Origin: Bacillota bacterium
GTDB lineage: Bacteria > Bacillota_E > Sulfobacillia > Sulfobacillales > Sulfobacillaceae
Assembly: GCA_021802225.1 (NCBI GenBank)
Contig: JAKAAS010000022.1
Coordinates: 1-11,201 of the forward strand
Direction: 5' to 3'
DNA: 11,201 nt
Part shown: positions 1-6,936 of the stretch, piece by piece
Numbering within the stretch: the first letter of the stretch is position 1
Layout of the letters: each line of letters begins with the position of its first letter
The notes under the pieces: generated by a model
Told to the model about the DNA's origin: nothing
What the model saw: the letters and a program-made list of their open reading frames with translations, nothing else
Database searches by the model: none
Program-made: the position numbers and the translations under genes

Positions 1-84
1 GGCAGGGATTATACCGACTGCAAACATTATACGCCAAGAAATGTCGCTTCCGCCCACGTTAAGAAGCAGATAGCCTACTACAAA
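1..84 (-). pseudogene. MFS sugar-porter transporter fragment (5' truncated, runs off window)
   Basis: The minus strand from about position 81 to the window edge is open in one frame and reads VVGYLLL, then GGSDISWRIMFAVGIIPA. This matches the membrane segment, loop and W-R-x-M-x-x-x-x-x-x-P-A pattern of sugar-porter family MFS transporters, which take up sugars such as xylose or arabinose across the cytoplasmic membrane. No start codon or N-terminal half precedes it. Upstream sequence is the start of a dehydrogenase in another frame, so the 5' part appears lost in a deletion joined near 80-86. The rest of the gene lies outside the window and could not be inspected. The family call rests on only 27 codons. 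Confidence 0.55.
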
Positions 85-230
85 CGCGACTGCTCGTAAT
101 AATGCACATCAGACCCACAAATCCCGACAGCACGCACGGCGACGCGCACAAATCCGGGAGATAAGCGGCCGGGTTCTGGTCTATCCTCAATTCTCACGTC
201 GTGCGGCGCATGCAAAACTGCTGCTAACAT
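78..230 (-). pseudogene. Zinc-type medium-chain polyol/alcohol dehydrogenase, N-terminal 50 codons only
   Basis: The frame starts with ATG at 230-228, after an excellent ribosome site AGGGGGAGGA (247-238, 7-base spacing). It reads MLAAVLHAPHDVRIEDRPEP and later GICGSDVHYY before a TAG at 80-78. The GICGSDVH motif holds the first catalytic zinc cysteine (C38) of the GroES-like domain of medium-chain dehydrogenases. The HYY ending resembles sorbitol, xylitol and L-iditol dehydrogenases. Complete members have about 340-350 residues, so roughly 85% is missing. Homology stops near residue 48 and MFS-transporter sequence begins there in a different frame. The start lies 15 bases after the relic xylA stop, which fits a former xylose/polyol operon. 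The exact polyol substrate cannot be told. Confidence 0.75.
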
Positions 231-245
231 AGACAAATCCTCCCC

Positions 246-890
246 CTACAGCAATGATCGTACCCCAGGAATCAGTTCTTTGACCGGTAGATCCAGTTTT
301 TCTTAGGTATATCCATGACGACCCCAACACGTGCCGTCGTCTGGCGACATAACGGTGTCCTTTGTGTCACTCAAGCCGGTGAGCGTCGCCAGGACGTGTT
401 GGATCTCGGGATTTGCGTGAAATCTCAGTACGTTATCTTGATAAATACGATAACTGCGCGTGCATTCCGCCTCAAATTCCCACGCACCCGCAGGAGCCTC
501 AGCGCAATAGGCATAGGCACCAAAATGGCAAAGCCTGCCGCCGCTGTCTTGGAGCAGCTTCATAAAATACAACGCCCCTTTGAAATCGTCGGAACCAAAT
601 CCTCACTCTTGGTCAAATCGCCCAAGCCGTTGATGATTCAAGTCCATGGAAAACAGATTCTGAGCGTCCGTTGCCTGAGCGACACCGTGCACGGTGTTCA
701 ATCATTTTTCCGGATTAACGACTACGAACTTCAGGGCGTCTAGAATAGACACACAGGCGAGCATAGCTCCCATGGATGGCAAGCAGATATCTCCTCCGAG
801 GCTCATTGGGTTTGATTTCCCACGCGACGGTCATGTCATACTGATTCTGCCGGATATAAAACGTCACGTCGTTGAGTCCTTCACGGTAAT
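246..890 (-). pseudogene. xylA: Xylose isomerase (actinobacterial type), decayed C-terminal half
   Basis: Reading the minus strand from about 890, one frame gives YDMTVAWEIKPNEPR, equivalent to the metal-binding EPKPNEP segment of xylose isomerase. After a frameshift near 720 the next frame gives VNPE, HGVAQA, LFSMDLNHQRLGRFDQE, FGSDDFKGALYFMKLLQDSG and NPEIQHVLATL. The end, EKLDLPVKELIPGVR, resembles the usual KLDQLV-x-E-LLLGVR tail. Three stops interrupt this second frame: TGA 704-702, TGA 605-603 and TAA 305-303. The natural-looking stop is TAG 248-246. A few codons after NPE are missing, including the region of the metal-ligand histidine. The HFD motif near the last metal ligand reads HFG. 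The N-terminal ~45% is absent. The enzyme converts D-xylose to D-xylulose in the cytoplasm; this copy cannot. Later-stage decay of a recognisable gene, not a random frame. Confidence 0.85.
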
Positions 891-921
891 GCACCCTCGA
901 ATTTGTCCTTTATTTTGGTGA

Positions 922-958
922 GTCGTGGAGAAACGATGATCCCGCCTTTCTCCACGAC
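922..958. repeat. Perfect 12-bp inverted repeat, 13-base loop
   Basis: GTCGTGGAGAAA (922-933) and its exact reverse complement TTTCTCCACGAC (947-958) flank a 13-base loop. It lies about 100 bases downstream of the GH3 stop and just upstream of the first recognisable xylA homology. Neither strand has a run of T after the stem, so it is not a standard Rho-independent terminator. It could stabilise the operon 3' end or be a relic repeat. Confidence 0.7.
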
Positions 959-1010
959 AATTACTTGATATCTGGTATTCAGCGTGTTTTGTTTAAGTCA
1001 AGCCCAACGG

Positions 1011-1037
1011 CGCTAAACCTCGTTCAGTCCTTTAGCG
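1011..1037 (-). terminator. Weak hairpin 20 bases after the GH3 stop, possible operon end
   Basis: CGCTAAA and TTTAGCG form 7-bp arms around a 13-base loop, with 3 further pairs possible outside a 2-base bulge. On the minus strand it begins 20 bases after the GH3 stop codon, the expected place for a terminator. No T-tract follows, so intrinsic termination is doubtful. It may only be a 3'-end stabilising stem. Confidence 0.25.
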
Positions 1038-1056
1038 GTTTAATCCGACGTGCCGT

Positions 1057-3396
1057 TCATTTCGTTACGTAGACCCGCGCCGTAAATTGCGTCAATTGCT
1101 CCCATTGCAAGGTTGCAGGTATCTGAACTTGATGGTGGGCATGGATGTCATCTGATGAACTCCCAATCATGACCTCGACGTCACCAACATCGACAACCCA
1201 CTTTTCCCCGTGATAATAGGCGAATCTTTGCATCGGAATTCGTGCTTCGACCGTCGCACCCTGACCGGGATCCAACGTAATGCGGGAAAAGGCTTGAAGT
1301 TGCTTTACCGGTCGCGTTGTCGCCGCCGACAAACTATGCGTATAAATTTGAATCACCTCATCGCCCCTCATACATCCGATATTATTCACGTGGACAGTCA
1401 CCTGGATCGCCGAAAATTCTGCGGCCGTGGCGTTCCAATCCACATGCACTTCTGTCTTGTCATAGGCAAACTGGGTATACGACAGGCCATGACCGAATGG
1501 GAAGCGCGGAGACGATCTCTCCTCAACATAGTCACCGTGCCAATGTGACCGCCCTCCTGATGGTTTGTGATTGTAATAGATCGGGACTTGACCCACATGC
1601 CGAGGATAACTCACGGGCAGACGGCCTCCTGGGTTATAGTCACCAAACAAAACCTCGGCAATAGCCCTCCCGCCTTGTCCTCCTGGCAACCACGCTTCAA
1701 CGACAGCGGGCACAGCATCTATCCAGTCCCCAGTGACAGGCCGTCCCGTGATCAGCACGATGACCACGGGCGTATGGGTTTCTACAATTTTCTGCACTAA
1801 TTCCTCCTGTACCCCGGGGAGACGGAGGTCCGAGCGATCACGCGATTCCCCGGTCGTACAGTCTAACGTCAAGCCCGCCTTATCCCCCACTACGACAATG
1901 GCCACGTCGGCATGTCGAGCCGCCTCAATAGCTACCTCAAACTCTTGACGGTGTACATCACTGACGCCACAGCCCCTTTGATAGTTTATGGTGGTGCCAG
2001 CGTCCACCGTAGCCTGAATAGCGTCCAACACGGTTGGCATCTCACCGATAACGCCATCCAAGGTGAGCGAATCCGGCAGAGGTTGGGAAAAGACGTTACC
2101 GCTCTCACGCATTTCCATAAGAGCTTCGATGTGACAAGGGTAGGCATAATCACCCATCAAGTTGCGCACGCTATGCGCGTTGGGGCCGATAACTGCTAAT
2201 TTCAATCCCGATTTCGCGAGCGGCAACAACTGACCATCATTTTTCAAAAGAACCAGCGATTCTCGTGCCATTTGCAACGCGATGCCCTCATTTTGGGCCG
2301 ATTCAAACGCTAAAGGGACGTGACCTTCATTGACATACGGCTTTTCCCATAACCCCAGAGCGAATTTTTGTCGTAAGACCCGTGCAACCGCTTCGTCCAA
2401 TAGAGCTATCGAAATGGTTCCATCCTGAACCGCTTCTAGCAATGGATTCCAATATCCATCCCGGTTGGGGAGTTCGACATCCACCCCCGCGACAAGTGCA
2501 CGACACGCCGCATCGCGTCGATTATGAGCTAGATGATGGTACTCTTCTAACATAGATATCGCAAAATAATCCGACACAGTAGTCCCTTGAAATCCCCACG
2601 CGTCGCGCAGGACCTTACGGAGTAATCCTACATCTGCGTGAACGGGAATCCCATCCAATTCGTGATAAGCGGGCATGACTGATGCTAATCCTGCTTCTTT
2701 CACGGCGGCTTCAAATGGCCACAGCACGACTTCGTGCAACTCGCGTTGGGAAATGTGAGCAGGCGCCCAATTCATACCCCCTTCCGAAAAGCCATATCCA
2801 GCAAACTGTTTGCCGGTCGCCATAATTCCATCACGCCAGTCATCTGCCTGTAACCCCCGAATGAAGGCCATCCCCAACTGACCCGTGAGATAGGGATCTT
2901 CCCCGAAAGTTTCCTCCATCCGGCCCCACCGGGCATCGCGCGTAATATCCAACAGAGGAGCAAGAGCCTGATGCGCACCCACAGACCGCATTTGTTGCCG
3001 GATTACTTGAGCCATTTGTCGTGTCAAATTCTGATTCCAACTACTACCCACTCCGATCGCCTGGGGGAAAAGCGTAGAACCACGCGCCATGTAACCACTA
3101 CAAGCTTCTTCGTGGACCACGGCCGGTATTTTAAGGCGCGTTTCATCCTGCAAAAAGCGTTGAATGCGATTGGCGAGCTTCGCGGACTGTTCCGGGGGTA
3201 AATTACTTGCTCCCCCAATCCGAGTAATTTGTCCGATGCCATTACGTAATAATCGTCGAGCCTTGTCTTCGGAAAATTCAACGCCATCCAAAATCTCATA
3301 AACCCACACGGCACTCAATTGCGCAATTTTTTCCTCCAAAGTCATCTCCGATAATAGCATTTGCACACGTTGATCGGTATTGGGGCTTTCACTCAT
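1057..3396 (-). CDS. Glycoside hydrolase family 3 beta-glucosidase/beta-xylosidase
   Basis: A 779-residue retaining exo-beta-glycosidase, removing glucose or xylose from the non-reducing end of beta-linked oligosaccharides. The N-terminal TIM barrel (about 1-350) has ARWGRMEETFGEDPYL (153-168) and the nucleophile D276 in TTVSDYFAI. The alpha/beta sandwich (about 370-620) has the likely acid/base E517 in GESRDRSDLRLPG. A fibronectin-III-like domain (about 655-755) follows, as in full-length family members. No signal peptide is seen, so it is cytoplasmic. The usual K-H-F motif of the -1 subsite reads K196-Q197-F198. The ATG has a good ribosome site, AAGGAG, 10-11 bases upstream. Glucose versus xylose preference cannot be decided; adjacent xylA relics make xylo-oligosaccharides plausible. 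It sits 211 bases after GH5 on the same strand and is visibly more GC-rich than the transporter genes. Confidence 0.93.
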   Translation of the reverse strand: MSESPNTDQRVQMLLSEMTLEEKIAQLSAVWVYEILDGVEFSEDKARRLLRNGIGQITRIGGASNLPPEQSAKLANRIQRFLQDETRLKIPAVVHEEACSGYMARGSTLFPQAIGVGSSWNQNLTRQMAQVIRQQMRSVGAHQALAPLLDITRDARWGRMEETFGEDPYLTGQLGMAFIRGLQADDWRDGIMATGKQFAGYGFSEGGMNWAPAHISQRELHEVVLWPFEAAVKEAGLASVMPAYHELDGIPVHADVGLLRKVLRDAWGFQGTTVSDYFAISMLEEYHHLAHNRRDAACRALVAGVDVELPNRDGYWNPLLEAVQDGTISIALLDEAVARVLRQKFALGLWEKPYVNEGHVPLAFESAQNEGIALQMARESLVLLKNDGQLLPLAKSGLKLAVIGPNAHSVRNLMGDYAYPCHIEALMEMRESGNVFSQPLPDSLTLDGVIGEMPTVLDAIQATVDAGTTINYQRGCGVSDVHRQEFEVAIEAARHADVAIVVVGDKAGLTLDCTTGESRDRSDLRLPGVQEELVQKIVETHTPVVIVLITGRPVTGDWIDAVPAVVEAWLPGGQGGRAIAEVLFGDYNPGGRLPVSYPRHVGQVPIYYNHKPSGGRSHWHGDYVEERSSPRFPFGHGLSYTQFAYDKTEVHVDWNATAAEFSAIQVTVHVNNIGCMRGDEVIQIYTHSLSAATTRPVKQLQAFSRITLDPGQGATVEARIPMQRFAYYHGEKWVVDVGDVEVMIGSSSDDIHAHHQVQIPATLQWEQLTQFTARVYVTK

Positions 3397-3511
3397 GAAA
3401 CTACCATCTCCTTAATTTTGATGAGACAATCAATCTAATCTCGGTAAATAATGTCGTGCATCATTGAACGGATGTGGCCTGTTATCGCCGCCATCATCTA
3501 CGGTCTTAAAT

Positions 3512-3539
3512 AATGTAAATCAGAAAAACTACACATCAA
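3512..3539 (-). promoter_or_regulatory. Possible promoter for GH3 in the GH5-GH3 gap
   Basis: On the minus strand TTGATG (3539-3534), a 16-base spacer and TACATT (3517-3512) resemble a SigA promoter, each box with about 4-5 of 6 consensus bases. It would leave a leader of about 110 bases before the GH3 ATG. The 211-base gap otherwise holds no convincing gene or terminator, so read-through from GH5 is equally possible. Confidence 0.3.
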
Positions 3540-3607
3540 TTGTCTTGAAAAGTTATAATAAATCTCCCACAACTGCTTGGACATAAAACGAAGAAATCAT
3601 CATGAAA

Positions 3608-5074
3608 TTACGGGGATATTGCCGCTTGTCGAACAACCTCTGTAAGTTGATCATTGACTACACATTTCTCAAATGAAAAAGAACTCAAGACCCTGTCAAT
3701 GTCAACTTCATTCAACCCCTTGAATACCCTTACAAATTTTCTTTGTAATAGGGCCCCAGAATAATTCGCCAAGACTAGTTGACTCAACGTCTGTCTATTG
3801 TCGTTGGCCTCGACATCTAAGTCGGCGACACTTTGCACCATCTTGTCCGAAACGGAGTGAATGTTATTCTTTAAGTCCCCCGGGGTTATCCATGTCATCC
3901 AGTCATCCGTGTTCATTTCGTATTTCGTTTTAAAAAACTCGGCAAGACGCTGAATATATTCAGATTCTGGATTTACAGTTACAAGCCCCATAATTCCAAC
4001 ATCTTTATAGGTCCAAAGAGTCCAGTGTGCTCCAAATTTTTCGTAAATCCCAATCTGATCTTTTAATGCTCGAAAGCGATCTGCAAGCTCGTTACGTGGG
4101 CCGTTATAAACAGACCCAAACTCACCTACCCACAATGGCACGTTATATCGCTGACAAAATTGGGTGCCTTGGTGCAAAAAGAACTCATCTTCTTGTTTAT
4201 TGATATCCCAGAATTCCTCTTCTTCCCTGTTACGTAATTTAATGTATCCAGGATATCTTCCGGGCCCGAACCCTGCGGGAGTATAATTGTGGCTGCTATA
4301 TACCATATTTTCCGAGAAAGGCTCATCAAGGCCGTCAAACAGCCGCGAGTAATTGTCGCCTTCTACAAAAATAATGTGCTTTGTATCAATGGCTCGGATA
4401 GCACTTACGACACGTCTGTAAACCTTATTGATTTTGCTCCAATTGGGATTGTATTTGTCTCGGATGTTCCAAGGAAAGTCTCCATGTGGATTGCCAACAC
4501 AAGGTTCATTCATCAGGTTAAATCCCGCTACTACGGCACGGTTTTTATATCTTCGGGCAAATTCTTCCCACAAACCAACAAACCGGTCCTGAAATTGAAG
4601 GTGATCCCAAAACAAGCTTTGCCTTGCATTATTATCAGAGTGCCAATGAACATTCTGCCATCCCTGAACTGCATGCAAATCCAAGATGACATAAATTTGC
4701 TCTCGTTCACACCAGTCTAGTACCGTATCTATCTGGTGAAATCCCTGTTCAACATAGTGAAAAGGATTATCGTCATTCTCAAAGTGGCGATAATTCAATG
4801 GCAACCTAATTACAGAAAAGCCGAGAGTTTTCATGAAGTGGATGTCGGACGCGTTAAAAAAATGGGCCAATAATCTTTCGAAAAAAAACGTTGCGCGTCG
4901 CTCTCCGAGAGCTTCCCCCATCGTTATGCGTAACATGTGTTCCGATCCCGAGTGTCCATTAATAAAATCCTCCATATTCATCCAGCCGCCAACACTTGCT
5001 CCCCGTAATCTTACGGTCTTTCCCGCACTGTCAACAATTTGGTTGCCACGCACTTGTAAATAATCCATGGTCAT
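3608..5074 (-). CDS. Glycoside hydrolase family 5 (cellulase-type/exo-beta-glucanase-like), cytoplasmic
   Basis: A 488-residue clan GH-A retaining glycosidase. The catalytic barrel spans about residues 15-385. It opens with VRLRGASVGGWMNMEDF and has VIRLPLNYR (R90) and DLHA (H134). The acid/base E190 lies in FNLMNEP, the substrate-binding SHNYTP at 261-266 and the nucleophile E318 in WVGEFG. WTLWTYKD (351-358) supplies the -1 subsite tryptophan. There is no signal peptide, unlike secreted endoglucanases, so it should act on imported oligosaccharides. A tail of about 95 residues (390-488), not part of the usual barrel, is unassigned. The ORF starts 30 bases after the permease stop, supporting co-transcription. 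The ribosome site is weak (GAGATG), and ATG at 5068 is an alternative start two codons in. The linkage cleaved (beta-1,3 or beta-1,4) is not decidable by eye. Confidence 0.9.
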   Translation of the reverse strand: MTMDYLQVRGNQIVDSAGKTVRLRGASVGGWMNMEDFINGHSGSEHMLRITMGEALGERRATFFFERLLAHFFNASDIHFMKTLGFSVIRLPLNYRHFENDDNPFHYVEQGFHQIDTVLDWCEREQIYVILDLHAVQGWQNVHWHSDNNARQSLFWDHLQFQDRFVGLWEEFARRYKNRAVVAGFNLMNEPCVGNPHGDFPWNIRDKYNPNWSKINKVYRRVVSAIRAIDTKHIIFVEGDNYSRLFDGLDEPFSENMVYSSHNYTPAGFGPGRYPGYIKLRNREEEEFWDINKQEDEFFLHQGTQFCQRYNVPLWVGEFGSVYNGPRNELADRFRALKDQIGIYEKFGAHWTLWTYKDVGIMGLVTVNPESEYIQRLAEFFKTKYEMNTDDWMTWITPGDLKNNIHSVSDKMVQSVADLDVEANDNRQTLSQLVLANYSGALLQRKFVRVFKGLNEVDIDRVLSSFSFEKCVVNDQLTEVVRQAAISP

Positions 5075-5104
5075 CGATCATCTCGCATTCTTATTGTTAT
5101 GTTT

Positions 5105-5983
5105 TTACCGATTAAATCCTGCTGTAAGTCCGCGCAAGAGAAATCGCCGTCCAACAATATAAGCAACGATTAACGGGAAGGCTGAAAGGAGAACAGCCGC
5201 CATCAAAGCAGGAACGTCCATAGAAAACTGTCCTTGAAAACTAACAATTGCCAGTGGCAGTAATCGCGCCCGTGGGGACTGGGTTAAAATTAAGGGAAAC
5301 AAAAAATTGTTCCACACTTGCACGAAATTATAAATCACCACCGATACAAGCGCGGGTTTGGATAGTGGAAAGACCAAATGTTTTAGTAGCTGGATCTCGC
5401 TAATCCCTTCAATTTGCATAGATTCGTACAATTCTTGAGGAATGTCTCGAACAAAATTTACGAGTATCAAAATGGTTATAGGCAATCCAAATGCAACCGA
5501 AGGAAGGATCAAGCCGGATAAAGTGTTATACAACCCCAAACGGCTAATCAATATGTAAATCGGGATAATAGCGGCCTGAATTGGAATGGCAAGACCCACC
5601 AAGAACACATTGAATATCGTTCGAATTACGCGCCTCTTGGTTCGGACAATTGTATAGGCAGCAGGTAGTGCCGTGAACACGATCAAGCCAACCGTAAAAA
5701 CTGATACTATTACGCTGTTGAGGAAGTACCGTCCAAACCCATTTTGAAGAACGGTAACATAGTTTGTGATAGTTGGATGGTTAGATGGTAACCAGGGAAT
5801 CCCAGTCAAGAAACCAGCTTGGGACCGTAAACTGGTTTGTAGCATGTAAAAGACGGGATAAAATGAAATTATCAACCAGAGTATTGAAAGTATCCACACC
5901 ACAGGCTTGCGGCGTATAACTGTGGTATGCCGTGGAATGGCCTTATCTTCAATCATGACACGATTCTTAACGGACACCCCCAT
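5105..5983 (-). CDS. Carbohydrate ABC transporter permease, MalG type
   Basis: The second inner-membrane subunit of a CUT1-family sugar importer, 292 residues with about six hydrophobic segments, beginning with VVWILSILWLIISFYPVFYM. The EAA loop that docks the ATPase is at about 185-207: YESMQIEGIS, then FPLSKP. The C-terminus RRFLLRGLTAGFNR is typical of MalG-type permeases. The frame is open further upstream to 6061, but that would overlap the preceding permease by about 70 bases. The ATG at 5983 lies 7 bases after the upstream stop and has an AAGGGGG ribosome site reaching back into that gene, so it is preferred. The tight junction implies translational coupling. Specificity lies with the binding protein. 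Confidence 0.92.
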   Translation of the reverse strand: MGVSVKNRVMIEDKAIPRHTTVIRRKPVVWILSILWLIISFYPVFYMLQTSLRSQAGFLTGIPWLPSNHPTITNYVTVLQNGFGRYFLNSVIVSVFTVGLIVFTALPAAYTIVRTKRRVIRTIFNVFLVGLAIPIQAAIIPIYILISRLGLYNTLSGLILPSVAFGLPITILILVNFVRDIPQELYESMQIEGISEIQLLKHLVFPLSKPALVSVVIYNFVQVWNNFLFPLILTQSPRARLLPLAIVSFQGQFSMDVPALMAAVLLSAFPLIVAYIVGRRFLLRGLTAGFNR

Positions 5984-5990
5984 CAACTTT

Positions 5991-6884
5991 CTAGCCCCCT
6001 TCCATTTGGCTTTCCATTTTAACAAAGCCCGTAAATTTAAGTACCATAATGGAAAGTACAATTCCCCCCACTGCTAACAGCACGGCCAAAACACTTCCAT
6101 ATCCAATCCGCTGACTCACAAATGCCTCTTTATACATGTACATTGGTAACACACTTGTTGCGTAACCAGGCCCTCCGCCCGTCATAACATAAATTAAATC
6201 AAAGTAGGTCAGAGCACCCGTAAGCATCAACAACGAAGAGGTTGTTATGGTGTATTTCAGTTGCGGTAACGTAACCTTAAAAAACAAATTTATTCCGGTT
6301 GCACCATCGATTTTGGCTGCATCATAGATAGGTTGCGGAATCTGTAAAGTTCCTGCTTGATATAGCAATGAATGAAAAGGGATGAATTGCCATGCTATCA
6401 CTGCTGCTATCGTGTAAAATGCGAGCTGCGGCTGCCCTAACCAATCCTTTGCAAAGCTCGTCAATCCCAAGGATTGCAAAACTGCATTTACTACGCCAAA
6501 ATTGGGATTCAATATATATTCCCAAGTAAGTCCGATGGCAGCAGAAGAAAATAATAAAGGAAAAAAGTAAAAGACTCCCATAAGACCGCGAACCTTTTCT
6601 TTCCCGGCTAGAAACACCCCAATAGCCATACTAATGGGAGTCTGTATTATCCAAGTAACCACCATCATCTTAATAGTTAGAACAATCGCTTGCCCCGCAA
6701 GCGGATCGTGAACTAAGTTGACCCAATTTTGGAAGTAAACAAATCGGGGATTACTTATTCCATTCCAGTGAAGTAAGCTGAAATAGGCGGCTAGCCCCAT
6801 GGGAAATAGGGCAAAAATAAGAAAAAACAAAGTGGCAGGAGCTAAAAACAAGTAGCGCGACAACGGTACATACCTATTTTCCAA
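5991..6884 (-). CDS. Carbohydrate ABC transporter permease, MalF type
   Basis: The first membrane subunit of the CUT1 sugar importer, 297 residues from the start chosen here, with about six membrane segments starting at RYLFLAPATLFFLIFALFP. The EAA loop is classical: YDAAKIDGATGINLFFKVTLP at about 187-207. A GGGPGYATSVLPMYMY segment follows, typical of MalF/UgpA-like permeases. A GTG at 6893 would add three codons, but it overlaps the ribosome site GGGAGG itself. The TTG at 6884 is 8 bases beyond that site and is the better start. It forms a heterodimer with the downstream permease. No ATP-binding subunit is encoded nearby. Confidence 0.92.
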   Translation of the reverse strand: MENRYVPLSRYLFLAPATLFFLIFALFPMGLAAYFSLLHWNGISNPRFVYFQNWVNLVHDPLAGQAIVLTIKMMVVTWIIQTPISMAIGVFLAGKEKVRGLMGVFYFFPLLFSSAAIGLTWEYILNPNFGVVNAVLQSLGLTSFAKDWLGQPQLAFYTIAAVIAWQFIPFHSLLYQAGTLQIPQPIYDAAKIDGATGINLFFKVTLPQLKYTITTSSLLMLTGALTYFDLIYVMTGGGPGYATSVLPMYMYKEAFVSQRIGYGSVLAVLLAVGGIVLSIMVLKFTGFVKMESQMEGG

Positions 6885-6892
6885 AAATAACA

Positions 6893-6898
6893 CCTCCC
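6893..6898 (-). promoter_or_regulatory. Ribosome binding site deciding a TTG start
   Basis: GGGAGG occupies 6898-6893 on the minus strand. It overlaps the in-frame GTG (6893-6891), which therefore cannot be the start, and lies 8 bases before TTG at 6884. Confidence 0.75.
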
Positions 6899-6936
6899 AT
6901 CATAAGTCTACTCAAGCCAAAATTTTTAAAAGAGCA

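Noticed and set aside
315..743. Plus-strand open frame of 142 codons
   Set aside because: It is antisense to the xylose isomerase relic, has no ribosome site, and its translation resembles no protein family.
3498..3584. 28-codon minus-strand ORF in the GH5-GH3 gap
   Set aside because: No ribosome site and no recognisable sequence; overlaps the candidate GH3 promoter.
5984..6061. Longer start for the MalG-type permease at 6061
   Set aside because: It would overlap the upstream permease by about 70 bases and add a basic, non-family N-terminus; the ATG at 5983 has a proper ribosome site.
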